From contig NZ_BCTF01000010.1 in the NCBI RefSeq assembly GCF_001571145.1, forward strand, positions 96,256-160,255: a stretch of DNA of 64,000 bases, written 5' to 3'. Positions 42,559 through 50,472 of this stretch are shown here, in pieces; position 1 is the first letter of the stretch; every line of letters begins with the position of its first letter. A program made the translations under genes and the position numbers. This DNA comes from Hydrogenophaga flava NBRC 102514. GTDB taxonomy: Bacteria > Pseudomonadota > Gammaproteobacteria > Burkholderiales > Burkholderiaceae_C. The notes under the pieces are model-generated. The model was not told the origin of the DNA. It did not search any database and saw nothing but the letters and a program-made list of their open reading frames with translations.

Positions 42559-43728
42559 TTACTGAAAGATGCGCCCGCCCGCCCCGAACATGGCGAAGTC
42601 CACATAGCTCGACGCCGCACGCTTGCCGTCGCTGAAGTCGAGCACGAAGCCGCCAACATCCACCGACCGGGCTGCATTCAGAGCATCCGTCACGCGACCC
42701 GGTGTCGGATCTCCGATGCCTTGCAGCACCCGGACCAGTGCCTTCGCCGCAATGAACCCCTCCATCGAGCGGGAGCGGATGTCGGCATCCTTGCTGGCGG
42801 CCTTGAGCTGCTGATACTCCCGAACCACCGACAACGTGGTGCTCTGGGCGAGCGGCGTCACCACCGAAAAGGCATAGCCCCTGGCACGGTCCGGCCCCAA
42901 CTCGCCGAGCACCGCATCTGTATCGATCACCGAGAGACCGTACAGCGTGCCCTTGCCACCGGCAGCCTTGTACTGGCGAACAAATGCAATGGCTGGAGCC
43001 GTGGTCGCGGCCAGCACCACCGCCTGAACATTCGCAGCCACGAGCTCCGAAACCGCCCTCTCCACAGCAACCGTGTTGCGTGAATACCCACTGCGCGCTG
43101 CGATTTCGATGCCATGCTTCCGAGCGGCGGCCTCCGCACCGGCAATCACGTCCTGACCGAAGGTATCGTCCTGGAACATCAGACCAACACGCTTGAGCCC
43201 GTTGGTGGACAGTTGCTTGAACAGGTGTCCGACTTCGTCGTGGTAGCTGGCCTTCACAACGTGGATGTTGGACGCCTGCACGACGCTGTTGGCCCCTGAG
43301 CTCGCCCCCACCACCGACAGTCGCGCCGACTGCAGCACGCCATCCTTGTGCAGAGCCTCCAGATTGGCCGTGCCGATGGTGCCCATCAAAGCCACCGGGG
43401 ATTCGGCGGCGATCAGCTCCCTGGTCAGCCGCACGGTGTCCTCCGGTTTCTGCCCGTCGTCGCGAGTCACCAGCTTCAGGGGGCGTCCATTGATGCCGCC
43501 ACGCGCGTTCACGGCCTCGAAGCACAGCTTGATCCCCGCGTGTATGGCCTTGCCGGATACCGCCTGCGGCCCGCTGAAGGGGGCCACCTGACCGACCACC
43601 AGGGGATTGTTGGCAAACGCGTTCATGGGCCATGCGGTCGTTGTCGCACACGCGGCCATCCAGCCAAGGGTTTTGCGTCGTCCGGCATTCAGCGGACGAC
43701 CGTTTTCGATCGACAAAAAAATCTCCAT
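42559..43728 (-). CDS. ABC transporter substrate-binding protein, Leu/Ile/Val (type I PBP) family
   Basis: A 389-residue periplasmic binding protein related to the one at 7073-8203. The mature part starts VVGQVAPFSGPQAVSGKAI and contains NARGGINGRPLKLVTRDDGQ, typical of the family. The signal peptide is Arg-Arg-containing (GRRKTLGWMAACATT) with cleavage near NAFA. The start is uncertain: ATG at 43728 has no binding site, whereas a TTG at 43716 has GGAG six bases upstream and would give a more normal signal peptide. No permease or ATPase is nearby. A perfect palindrome lies 45 bases upstream. Confidence 0.87.
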   Translation of the reverse strand: MEIFLSIENGRPLNAGRRKTLGWMAACATTTAWPMNAFANNPLVVGQVAPFSGPQAVSGKAIHAGIKLCFEAVNARGGINGRPLKLVTRDDGQKPEDTVRLTRELIAAESPVALMGTIGTANLEALHKDGVLQSARLSVVGASSGANSVVQASNIHVVKASYHDEVGHLFKQLSTNGLKRVGLMFQDDTFGQDVIAGAEAAARKHGIEIAARSGYSRNTVAVERAVSELVAANVQAVVLAATTAPAIAFVRQYKAAGGKGTLYGLSVIDTDAVLGELGPDRARGYAFSVVTPLAQSTTLSVVREYQQLKAASKDADIRSRSMEGFIAAKALVRVLQGIGDPTPGRVTDALNAARSVDVGGFVLDFSDGKRAASSYVDFAMFGAGGRIFQ

Positions 43729-43772
43729 ATGGGTACCGACGGCACCCTTGTGGAGGAATCGTAGCGAAAACC

Positions 43773-43786
43773 AAGGGTTAACCCTT
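43773..43786. promoter_or_regulatory. Perfect 14-bp palindrome, candidate operator
   Basis: AAGGGTTAACCCTT, a perfect inverted repeat 45-58 bases upstream of the binding-protein ATG, in a locally AT-rich spacer. Downstream on the minus strand TACGAT could be a -10. The position suits a repressor or activator site for the binding-protein gene. The regulator is not identified. Confidence 0.45.
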
Positions 43787-43844
43787 AAATGACAACATCA
43801 AACCCGCTGAATGGATAGAACTTTCGACCGAACGGCCAAGCCGC

Positions 43845-45026
43845 TCAGCAGGTCTCGGCAAACAGCTCGCGGCCGATCAGCATGCGGCGGATTTCCGAGG
43901 TGCCGGCGCCGATCTCGTACAGCTTGGCGTCGCGCCAGAGGCGGCCCAGCGGGTACTCGTTGATGTAGCCGTTGCCACCGTAGATCTGCACGCCCTCGCC
44001 GGCCATCCAGGTCGCCTTCTCGGCCGTCCACAGGATGACCGAGGCGCAGTCCTTGCGCACCTGGCGCACGTGCTCGGTGCCCAGCAGGTCCAGGTTCTTG
44101 GCCACGGTGTAGGCGAAGCTGCGCGCCGCCTGTAGCACGGTGTACATGTCGGCCACCTTGCCCTGGATGAGCTGGAACTCGCCGATGCTCTGGCCGAACT
44201 GCTTGCGGTCGTGGATGTACGGAATCACGTTGTCCATGACCGACTGCATGATGCCCAGCGGCCCGCCGGTCAGCACCGCGCGCTCGTAGTCCAGGCCCGA
44301 CATCAGCACTTTGGCGCCCATGTTCAGGCCACCCAGGATGTTCTCGGCCGGCACCTCGACGTCCTGGAACACCAGCTCGCCGGTGTGGCTGCCCCGCATG
44401 CCCAGCTTGTCGAGCTTCTGCGCGATGGAGAAGCCCTTCATGCCCTTCTCGATCAGGAAGGCGGTGACGCCGCGCGCGCCCATCTCGGGCTCGGTCTTGG
44501 CGTAAACCACCAGGGTGTCGGCGTCGGGGCCGTTGGTGATCCACATCTTGCTGCCGTTGAGCAGGTAGTAGCCGCCCTTGTCCTCGGCCTTGAGCTTCAT
44601 GCTGATGACGTCGGAGCCGGCGCCCGGCTCGCTCATGGCCAGCGCGCCCACGTGTTCGCCGCTGATCAGCTTGGGCAGGTACTTGGCCTTCTGCTCCGGT
44701 GTGCCATTGCGGTTGATCTGGTTCACGCACAGGTTGCTGTGCGCGCCGTAGGAGAGACCCACCGAGGCGCTGGCACGGCTGATTTCCTCCATGGCCACCA
44801 TGTGGGCCAGGTAGCCCATGTTGGCGCCACCGTACTGCTCGGGCACGGTGATGCCCAGCACACCCAGCTCGCCCATCTTGCGCCAGCAGTCCATCGGAAA
44901 CTGGTCGTCGCGGTCGATCTCGGCCGCGCGCGGCGCGATCTCGGCCTGCGCGAAGTCGCGCACCGCGTCGCGCAGGGCGTCGATGTCTTCACCGAGCTGG
45001 AAATTGAGGCCGGGCAGGTTGGTCAT
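43845..45026 (-). CDS. liuA: Isovaleryl-CoA dehydrogenase
   Basis: Oxidises isovaleryl-CoA to 3-methylcrotonyl-CoA, the first committed step after the branched-chain dehydrogenase. 393 residues of the acyl-CoA dehydrogenase family, IVD type: [18 protein letters not shown] near 100, [20 protein letters not shown], and the C-terminal [20 protein letters not shown] and [16 protein letters not shown]. IVDs place the catalytic Glu in the helix near residue 250, here around [15 protein letters not shown], which matches the IVD pattern. It is second after the thioesterase gene and behind a LiuR-type operator. It supplies the substrate for liuB/liuD located 20 kb away. Confidence 0.94.
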   Translation of the reverse strand: MTNLPGLNFQLGEDIDALRDAVRDFAQAEIAPRAAEIDRDDQFPMDCWRKMGELGVLGITVPEQYGGANMGYLAHMVAMEEISRASASVGLSYGAHSNLCVNQINRNGTPEQKAKYLPKLISGEHVGALAMSEPGAGSDVISMKLKAEDKGGYYLLNGSKMWITNGPDADTLVVYAKTEPEMGARGVTAFLIEKGMKGFSIAQKLDKLGMRGSHTGELVFQDVEVPAENILGGLNMGAKVLMSGLDYERAVLTGGPLGIMQSVMDNVIPYIHDRKQFGQSIGEFQLIQGKVADMYTVLQAARSFAYTVAKNLDLLGTEHVRQVRKDCASVILWTAEKATWMAGEGVQIYGGNGYINEYPLGRLWRDAKLYEIGAGTSEIRRMLIGRELFAETC

Positions 45027-45060
45027 GGGGGTCTCCGTGAGGCGTTGAATGCGTTGAGGG

Positions 45061-45507
45061 TCAGTAGGTCTTGGGCACCGGCACCAGGGTCTGCTGCATC
45101 ACGGCGCAGTCGGTCCGCTGACCGTCGGGGGCCACGTGCACCACCTCGGCGGTGGTGACGATGATGCGTTTGCCGCCGCGCACGACGCGGCCGGTGGCCT
45201 GCAGCTCGCCACCCTGGAAGGCCGCGAGGAAATTGATCTTGTATTCGACGGTGGTGACTTCCATGCCCTCGGGCGCCACGGTCAGCGCGGCATAGCCTCC
45301 GGCGATGTCGGCCAGCGCGCCCATGGCGCCACCGTGGAAGCCGCCCTGCTGCTGGGTCACGCGTTCGGAGTACGGCAGGGCCAGCGTCACCATGCCGGGC
45401 GCCACGGCCAGCAGCTTCACGCCGAGCGCCTGCATCATTCCCTGGCGCTCCAGGCTGGTCTGCACGCGCTGGCGCAGCGCGTCGTGGTCGGGGGTTGTCT
45501 CGCTCAT
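45061..45507 (-). CDS. PaaI family hotdog thioesterase
   Basis: A 148-residue single hotdog domain of the PaaI/YbgC-related acyl-CoA thioesterase group. The motif [21 protein letters not shown] (the HGG/Asp active-site region, residues 52-72 approximately) and the beta-strand [10 protein letters not shown] are typical. It starts behind the LiuR-type operator at 45526-45544 and is followed 34 bases later by liuA, so the two form an operon. It may relieve CoA trapping during branched-chain acid breakdown. Confidence 0.88.
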   Translation of the reverse strand: MSETTPDHDALRQRVQTSLERQGMMQALGVKLLAVAPGMVTLALPYSERVTQQQGGFHGGAMGALADIAGGYAALTVAPEGMEVTTVEYKINFLAAFQGGELQATGRVVRGGKRIIVTTAEVVHVAPDGQRTDCAVMQQTLVPVPKTY

Positions 45508-45525
45508 GATTTTTGATTTACGTTT

Positions 45526-45544
45526 ACGTTTACGTAAACGTCAA
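45526..45544. promoter_or_regulatory. LiuR-type operator 1 (upstream of thioesterase-liuA)
   Basis: ACGTTTACGTAAACGT (45526-45541) is a perfect 16-bp palindrome preceded by two more TTTACG copies. The overlapping 16-mer TTTACGTAAACGTCAA (45529-45544) matches the reverse complement of operator 2 at 15 of 16 positions. It lies about 20-37 bases upstream of the thioesterase start and less than 1 kb from the MerR-type regulator gene. Long central palindromes are typical for MerR-family binding. Confidence 0.7.
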
Positions 45545-45603
45545 TTATGAACGACACCGCCGCGCGCGGGCAAGTGGGGATGAACCCCACAGCCAGAAAG
45601 CGG

Positions 45604-45963
45604 TCAGCGGGACAGGAACAGCGCCAGCAGGCCCAGCGTCGCCGGCACGGCCTGGATGAACAGGATCTTGCGGCTGGAGGTGGCGGCGCCGTACAGGCCG
45701 GCCACCAGGATGCAGGCGAGGAAGAAGACCTTCACGCCAAAACCTTCGGCCCCCAGCCAGAGGCCCCAGAACAGGCCGGCGGCCAGAAAACCGTTGTACA
45801 GGCCCTGGTTGGCCGCCAGCACCTTGCTCGCAGCGGAGAACTCCGGCGTCAGGCCGAAGGCCTTGCGCCCCTTGGGCGTGTCCCAGAGAAACATTTCCAG
45901 CACCAGGATGTAGACATGGATCAGCGCCAGCAGGGCGATGATGATCGTGGCGACAAGGCTCAT
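45604..45963 (-). CDS. DUF1304 family membrane protein
   Basis: A 119-residue protein with four hydrophobic helices, of the DUF1304 family (unknown function): LALIHVYILVLEMFLW at the N-terminus with a membrane-embedded His and Glu, then NQGLYNGFLAAGLFWG, the family hallmark. It lies between the LiuR-like regulator and the thioesterase in the same direction. About 97 bases containing operator 1 separate it from the thioesterase. Possibly co-transcribed with the regulator. Confidence 0.9.
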   Translation of the reverse strand: MSLVATIIIALLALIHVYILVLEMFLWDTPKGRKAFGLTPEFSAASKVLAANQGLYNGFLAAGLFWGLWLGAEGFGVKVFFLACILVAGLYGAATSSRKILFIQAVPATLGLLALFLSR

Positions 45964-45997
45964 GGAACGGCTCCGGCAACAGAAGAAGCCGCCGAGT

Positions 45998-46405
45998 CTA
46001 GGCCTTGTCGGCCTTCTCCACCTTGGCCAGCAGCGCGCGGGCTTCCTTCTCGTGCACCTTGACCTCGTCGAGGTTGGCCATCAGGTCGGCCAGTTGCTCT
46101 TCGAGCTGGCGCTTGTGGTCGGCCAGCACGGTGAGGAATTTGCGCAGCTGCGGCCCGGTGTCGCGCGGGCTGTCGTACATGTCGATGATGTCCTTGGCCT
46201 CGGTGAGCGAGAGCCCCAGGCGCTTGGCGCGTAGCGTGAGCTTCAGCCGCGTGCGGTCGCGCGCGCTGTAGACCCGGTTGCGGCCGCCCGGCCCCTCGCG
46301 CTGGGGCTGCAGCAGCCCCATGTCCTCGTAGAAACGGATGGCGCGCGTGGTCAGGTCGAACTCGCGCGCGAGGTCGCTGATGGAATAGGTCGGGTTGGTC
46401 GCCAT
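45998..46405 (-). CDS. liuR: MerR family transcriptional regulator, LiuR-like
   Basis: A 135-residue MerR-type regulator with a winged helix-turn-helix (YSISDLAREFDLTTRAIRFY, residues 6-25; RVYSARDRTRLKLTLRAKRL for the wing and second helix) and a coiled-coil dimerisation helix near 85-130. It lacks the metal-binding Cys residues of CueR/ZntR. From family knowledge, LiuR proteins in gamma- and betaproteobacteria have this form and control leucine and isovalerate degradation. Two near-identical palindromes at 45526-45544 and 46475-46490 flank the regulator locus, and one precedes liuA. I chose the ATG at 46405; a GTG at 46414 is possible. Confidence 0.85.
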   Translation of the reverse strand: MATNPTYSISDLAREFDLTTRAIRFYEDMGLLQPQREGPGGRNRVYSARDRTRLKLTLRAKRLGLSLTEAKDIIDMYDSPRDTGPQLRKFLTVLADHKRQLEEQLADLMANLDEVKVHEKEARALLAKVEKADKA

Positions 46406-46474
46406 GGTGCTCACAGGGGGGTGTCGGCTTTCGGACAGCGACGACGGGGATCGATCCCTAGAATGCGTCGCATC

Positions 46475-46490
46475 TTGACGTTTACGTCAA
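46475..46490. promoter_or_regulatory. LiuR-type operator 2 (between liuR and the MBL hydrolase gene)
   Basis: TTGACGTTTACGTCAA: 6-bp arms TTGACG/CGTCAA around TTTA. Its reverse complement differs from operator 1 at one position of 16. It starts about ten bases after a -10-like TAGAAT (46459-46464) on the plus strand, so a bound repressor would sit over the start region of the MBL hydrolase transcript. It lies 70 bases upstream of liuR itself, so autoregulation is also possible. Confidence 0.7.
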
Positions 46491-46525
46491 CGTCAGTTTA
46501 ACGGAAGCTTTTCAGGAAACACCCC

Positions 46526-47614
46526 GTGACCCCTCCCTCCAGGGACGCGCTCGAAGCCCGTCTGCACTACCCGCTGGGCGATGCCCTGCCCCCATCCGGC
46601 GGCGCCATCACCGTGGCGCCCGGCGTGAAGTGGGTCCGCATGACCCTGCCTTTTGCGCTGGACCACATCAACCTCTGGCTGCTGCGCGACCGGCTGGACG
46701 GCCGCGAGGGCTGGACGGTGGTGGACACCTGCATCGCACGCGACGAGGCGAGGGCGCAGTGGGAGCAGGTCTTCGAGCACGAACTCGAAGGCCTGCCGGT
46801 GCTGCGCGTGATCGTCACCCACATGCACCCGGACCACATCGGGCTGGCGCAGTGGCTGTGCGAGCGCTGGAGCAGCCCCGAGCACGATTGCCGGCTGTGG
46901 ATCAGCGGCATGGATTACCACATGGCCCGCATCGGCTCGCGCAGCACCACCGGCTTCGGCGGCGACGGCGCCGCGGCCTTCTTCCGCGCCAACGGCCTGC
47001 TGGATGCCGACGCGCTGGACAAGATCCGCGCCCGCGCGGGCTACTACCCTGGTCTGGTGCCCGGCGTACCCGCCCAGTTCCGGCGCCTGATGGACGGACA
47101 GGTGGTCGACATCGGCGGCCACGACTGGCGCTGCATCGCCGGCTACGGCCACGCGCCCGAACACATGGCGCTGCATTGCGAGGTGCTCGGCGTGCTGATC
47201 AGCGGCGACATGGTGCTGCCGCGCATCAGCACCAACGTGAGCGTTTACGACGTGGAACCCGAAAGCGACCCGCTGGCGCTGTTCCTCGACTCGCTGCAGC
47301 GCTACCTGCCCCTGCCCCACGACACGCTGGTGCTGCCCTCGCACGGCAAGCCCTTCACCGGCCTGCACGAACGCATCCGGCAACTGCAGGAGCACCACGA
47401 CGAGCGGCTGGCCGAGGTGATGGCCGCCTGCACCGAACGCCCGCACAGCGCCTGGGAGATGATCCCGGTGCTGTTCCCCCGGCCGCTGGACCTGCACCAG
47501 AGCACCTTTGCATTGGGCGAGTCGGTGGCCCACCTGCACCGGCTGTGGTTCCAGGGGCGGCTGCAGCGCCGCACCGGCGCCGACGGCGTGCACCGCTTCC
47601 ATCCCCAGGCCTGA
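46526..47614 (+). CDS. MBL-fold metallo-hydrolase with C-terminal winged-helix (LACTB2-like)
   Basis: A 362-residue metallo-beta-lactamase-fold hydrolase. The metal motif is THMHPDH (H-x-H-x-D-H, near residue 93), further ligands are His in GHAPEHM and Asp in SGDMVLP, and LPSHGKPF supplies the last His. After the fold comes a short helical domain like the winged helix of LACTB2-type proteins (WFQGRLQRR). Start: GTG at 46526 with AGGAAA eight bases upstream. Operator 2 precedes it, so it probably belongs to the LiuR regulon. A thioesterase-like or glyoxalase-II-like role is possible; the substrate is unknown. Confidence 0.88.
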   Translation: MTPPSRDALEARLHYPLGDALPPSGGAITVAPGVKWVRMTLPFALDHINLWLLRDRLDGREGWTVVDTCIARDEARAQWEQVFEHELEGLPVLRVIVTHMHPDHIGLAQWLCERWSSPEHDCRLWISGMDYHMARIGSRSTTGFGGDGAAAFFRANGLLDADALDKIRARAGYYPGLVPGVPAQFRRLMDGQVVDIGGHDWRCIAGYGHAPEHMALHCEVLGVLISGDMVLPRISTNVSVYDVEPESDPLALFLDSLQRYLPLPHDTLVLPSHGKPFTGLHERIRQLQEHHDERLAEVMAACTERPHSAWEMIPVLFPRPLDLHQSTFALGESVAHLHRLWFQGRLQRRTGADGVHRFHPQA

Positions 47615-47648
47615 CTGGGGCATGCCCGCCGCGCCGGGCCCCGGTTCC

Positions 47649-47654
47649 TACAAT
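47649..47654 (+). promoter_or_regulatory. -10-like hexamer TACAAT before the HPP-CBS gene
   Basis: TACAAT followed by GG in the 68-base gap after the MBL gene. It overlaps the upstream ATG at 47653, so the transcript would begin after that codon, which favours the GTG at 47683 as the start of the HPP-CBS protein. Confidence 0.4.
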
Positions 47655-47682
47655 GGCCGCCCCTTGCCATGAGAACCGTCCC

Positions 47683-48798
47683 GTGCACCCTCTCCTGTCC
47701 CGGCTCCAATCCCTTGTCCCTGCGCCGCTGAGCGTTGGCCGCCGCGAGATGCTGCTGGGCTGTCTGGGGGCGGGCCTGGGCCTGTGCGTCACCGAGTGGC
47801 TCAGCCTGCACACCCTGGGCACGACCGACCCCTGGTTTCTCGCGCCCATGGGGGCCTCGGCCGTGCTGCTGTTCGCGGTGCCGGCCAGCCCGCTGGCGCA
47901 GCCCTGGTCCATCGTCGGCGGCAACACCGTCTCGGCCCTGGTGGGCGTGAGCTGCGCCCTGCTGCTCGGCCACACGGGGCTGGCCGCCAGCGCGGCGGGG
48001 GCGCTGGCCATAGCGGCCATGTTCGCGCTGCGCTGCCTGCACCCGCCAGGCGGCGCGGTGGCGGTGACGGCCGTGCTGGGCGGGCAGGCGGTGACGCACC
48101 TGGGCTACCAGTTCGTGCTCTCACCGGTGGCGCTCAACTCGGGCCTGCTGATGCTGGCGGCCCTGCTGTTCAACCACCTGACGCACCGGCGCCATCCCCA
48201 CCCCGCGACTGCGGCCTCGCACCACACCCGCGACCCGCTGCCCAGCCGACGGGTGGGCTTCACGCACGACGACCTGACCCGCGCGCTGGCCAGCCAGGGC
48301 GAGCTGCTGGACGTGCGGCCGGAGGATCTGGAAGACATCCTGGTGCGGGCGCAGCTGCTCGCCAGCCAGCGCCAGTGGGGCGAGGTGCGGTGCCGCGACA
48401 TCATGTCGCGCGATGTGGTGCACATCGGCCCGCGCGACTCGGTGGACGAGGCCTGGGCGCGGCTGGCGCACCACAAGATCAAGGCGCTGCCGGTGGTCGA
48501 GGCCGATGGCACGCTGTGCGGCATCGTCTCGCTGCACGACTTCTTCATCGGCCACAGCGCACCCGACCCGCGCCGCCAGCCGGTCATGAGCATGGCCCGC
48601 TATGTCGAGGAGATCATGACCCGCAAGGTGCGCTCGGCCCGGCCGGAGCAGCCCATCGGCGACCTGGTCGGCCTGTTCTCCGACGGCGGCCTGCACCACA
48701 TGCCGGTGGTGAACGACGCACAGCAGGTGGTCGGCATGATCACGCAGTCCGATGTGGTGGCCGCGCTGTTCCGCAGCCGCCCCGGCGCCGAGGCCTGA
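47683..48798 (+). CDS. HPP family membrane protein with tandem CBS domains
   Basis: A 371-residue protein. Residues ~20-175 form the four-helix HPP domain, with the family motif LRCLHPPGGAVAV (the His-Pro-Pro for which it is named) and FLAPMGASAVLLF. The C-terminal half holds two CBS domains (MSRDVVHIGPRDSVDEAW... and MTRKVRSARPEQPIGDLV...), which in related proteins bind adenosyl nucleotides. HPP proteins have been linked to nitrite transport in plants and cyanobacteria, but this fusion has no settled role. Start is uncertain: GTG 47683 (preferred because TACAAT overlaps the alternative ATG) or ATG 47653. Confidence 0.87.
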   Translation: MHPLLSRLQSLVPAPLSVGRREMLLGCLGAGLGLCVTEWLSLHTLGTTDPWFLAPMGASAVLLFAVPASPLAQPWSIVGGNTVSALVGVSCALLLGHTGLAASAAGALAIAAMFALRCLHPPGGAVAVTAVLGGQAVTHLGYQFVLSPVALNSGLLMLAALLFNHLTHRRHPHPATAASHHTRDPLPSRRVGFTHDDLTRALASQGELLDVRPEDLEDILVRAQLLASQRQWGEVRCRDIMSRDVVHIGPRDSVDEAWARLAHHKIKALPVVEADGTLCGIVSLHDFFIGHSAPDPRRQPVMSMARYVEEIMTRKVRSARPEQPIGDLVGLFSDGGLHHMPVVNDAQQVVGMITQSDVVAALFRSRPGAEA

Positions 48799-48807
48799 GC
48801 CGGGCGC

Positions 48808-49701
48808 TCAGTCGCCCAGCGGCACCGCCACGCGCTTGAGCGCCTGGCGCCGGTCCAGGTGGTCGGGCATCACGCTGGCGACCACGTCCCAGAACTGCGG
48901 GCTGTGGTCCATGTGGCGCAGGTGGCTCAGCTCGTGCACCACCACGTAGTCGATCATCTCGGGCTTGAGGTGGATCAGCCGCCAGTTCAGGCGGATGGTG
49001 CCGTCGGCGCTGGCGCTGCCCCAGCGGGTGCCTGCGCTGGACAGCCGCAGCTTCGTGTACGACACGCCCAGCTGCGGCGCGAAGCGCTGCAGGCTTTCGC
49101 TGAACACCTGCTGCGCCTGCCGCATCAGCCAGGCCTGGGCAGCGTCTCGAATCTGGACTTCTGTCGCGGTCCGTGCCAGCCCCAGCCGCAGCACCGGCAG
49201 GGCCTCCCCGTCGCCCGGCTCCAGCGGTGCGCCCGCGTGCTCGAACGCATGGGCCGAGTCCAGCACCAGCCGCACCCGCTGCCCCAGAAAGTCGAACTCC
49301 GCGCCGTCGGCCCAGACCGTCTTCGCGCGCTCCAGCGCCCCGGCCCGCTCGCGCGAGGCGCGCAGCTTGTCGAGCACCCAGCCCGACTTTTCCTGGATGA
49401 AGGCCTCCACCTCGCCGACCGTGGTCCAGCGCGGCGCGCGCACGCTCAGCCCGTCCGGCCCGACCGACAGGCCGATGGTGCGGCGCTTGCCGCGCTTGAA
49501 TTCGTAGCCCACCTCGCAGCCGGCCAGCCGCACGCGGCGGTTGGCGCGCGGGTGGTGCCAGGTCCCCGGCTGGAACACCGACGACATCGGCTCGGCCGGC
49601 GGCGCGTCGTCGCGCGGCGCCGGTGCCATCGTTTGTGGCGGCGGGACCACCGGATCGGGTCCGGTCAGGAAATCAAGCGCCAGCTGGACGAAGCGCTGCA
49701 T
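48808..49701 (-). CDS. YgjP-like zinc metallopeptidase (M48-related, DUF45)
   Basis: A 297-residue protein of the YgjP/DUF45 metallopeptidase group. The zinc motif VVHELSHLRHMDHSPQFWDVV (HExxH then H) lies near residue 250, and upstream WRLIHLKPEMIDYV and RLRLSSAGTRWGSAS are family-like. No signal peptide. The first 40 residues are Pro/Ala-rich and look disordered. It is the last gene of the corC-lnt-glyQ-glyS-gmhB-plsC series, nine bases after plsC, and convergent with the HPP-CBS gene. Its proteolytic substrate is unknown. Confidence 0.9.
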   Translation of the reverse strand: MQRFVQLALDFLTGPDPVVPPPQTMAPAPRDDAPPAEPMSSVFQPGTWHHPRANRRVRLAGCEVGYEFKRGKRRTIGLSVGPDGLSVRAPRWTTVGEVEAFIQEKSGWVLDKLRASRERAGALERAKTVWADGAEFDFLGQRVRLVLDSAHAFEHAGAPLEPGDGEALPVLRLGLARTATEVQIRDAAQAWLMRQAQQVFSESLQRFAPQLGVSYTKLRLSSAGTRWGSASADGTIRLNWRLIHLKPEMIDYVVVHELSHLRHMDHSPQFWDVVASVMPDHLDRRQALKRVAVPLGD

Positions 49702-49709
49702 GTCCCGTA

Positions 49710-50459
49710 TCAGCCCTTGGCGTAGGCTTCAGGGTCGAGGCGGTGCATCTCCGCCTCGATCCAGCTTTCCACTTCCAGCATCAGCTCGTCGGCCTCGCGG
49801 CCCTGGCTGGGGATCGGCTTGCCGATCGAGAACTCCACGGTGCCCGGCTTCTTGATGAAAGCCTTGCGCGGCCAGCATTTGGCCGAGGTCACAGCGATCG
49901 GGATCACGGGTGCGCCGGTGCGGATCGCCAGCCGCGTGCCCCCAGTCTTGTAGACACCCTTCTCGCCCCGCGCGATGCGGGTGCCCTCGGGGAACATGAT
50001 CACCCAGGTGCCCTGGTCCAGCAGGCGCTGGCCTTGCTGCACGACCTTGACGAAGGCACGGGCCCCGTCGGCGCGGTCGATGTGGATCATGTCCATGCGC
50101 GCCATGGCCCAGCCGAAGAACGGCACCTTCAGCAGCTCCTTCTTGAACACGAAGGCCAGCGGGTGCGGCATCAGGGCCGCCATGCTGAAGGTCTCCCACA
50201 GCGACTGGTGCTTGACCAGCAGCACCGCCGGCGCGGTCGTTCCCACTGGCAGGTTCTCGTAGCCGATAACCTTGTTGCGGATGCCCAGGATCACCGTGCC
50301 GCCATCGACCGCCAGCTTGAGCCAGCGCGCGCACATCCAGTAGATCTGCGTGCTGTTGAGCATGGGCGCGGCGATCACGACCGCCAGCGCCCAGGGCACC
50401 ACGGTCACCGCCATGAACAGCATGTGGAGCACCGAACGCAGGAAGTTGATCAGGATCAT
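49710..50459 (-). CDS. plsC: 1-acyl-sn-glycerol-3-phosphate acyltransferase
   Basis: A 249-residue membrane-associated acyltransferase that makes phosphatidic acid from lysophosphatidic acid. An N-terminal hydrophobic segment is followed by the active-site box VKHQSLWETF, a variant of NH-x4-D where Glu replaces Asp (seen in other betaproteobacteria), FGWAMARMDMIHIDR, and the phosphate-binding box FPEGTRIARGEKG. The ATG at 50459 starts MILINFLRSV. It lies 13 bases after gmhB in the envelope operon. The longer upstream frame is a shadow of the gmhB region. Confidence 0.92.
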   Translation of the reverse strand: MILINFLRSVLHMLFMAVTVVPWALAVVIAAPMLNSTQIYWMCARWLKLAVDGGTVILGIRNKVIGYENLPVGTTAPAVLLVKHQSLWETFSMAALMPHPLAFVFKKELLKVPFFGWAMARMDMIHIDRADGARAFVKVVQQGQRLLDQGTWVIMFPEGTRIARGEKGVYKTGGTRLAIRTGAPVIPIAVTSAKCWPRKAFIKKPGTVEFSIGKPIPSQGREADELMLEVESWIEAEMHRLDPEAYAKG

Positions 50460-50472
50460 GGAGAAATCAGGC

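Noticed and set aside
42500..43774. Overlapping minus-strand frame of 424 codons in the second binding-protein gene
   Set aside because: It is the +1 shadow of the binding-protein gene, which has a signal peptide and family motifs; no evidence of a frameshift.
46630..48798. A 722-codon frame suggesting an N-terminal extension of the HPP-CBS protein
   Set aside because: The first 340 codons are a shadow of the MBL hydrolase gene; the protein begins near 47653-47683.
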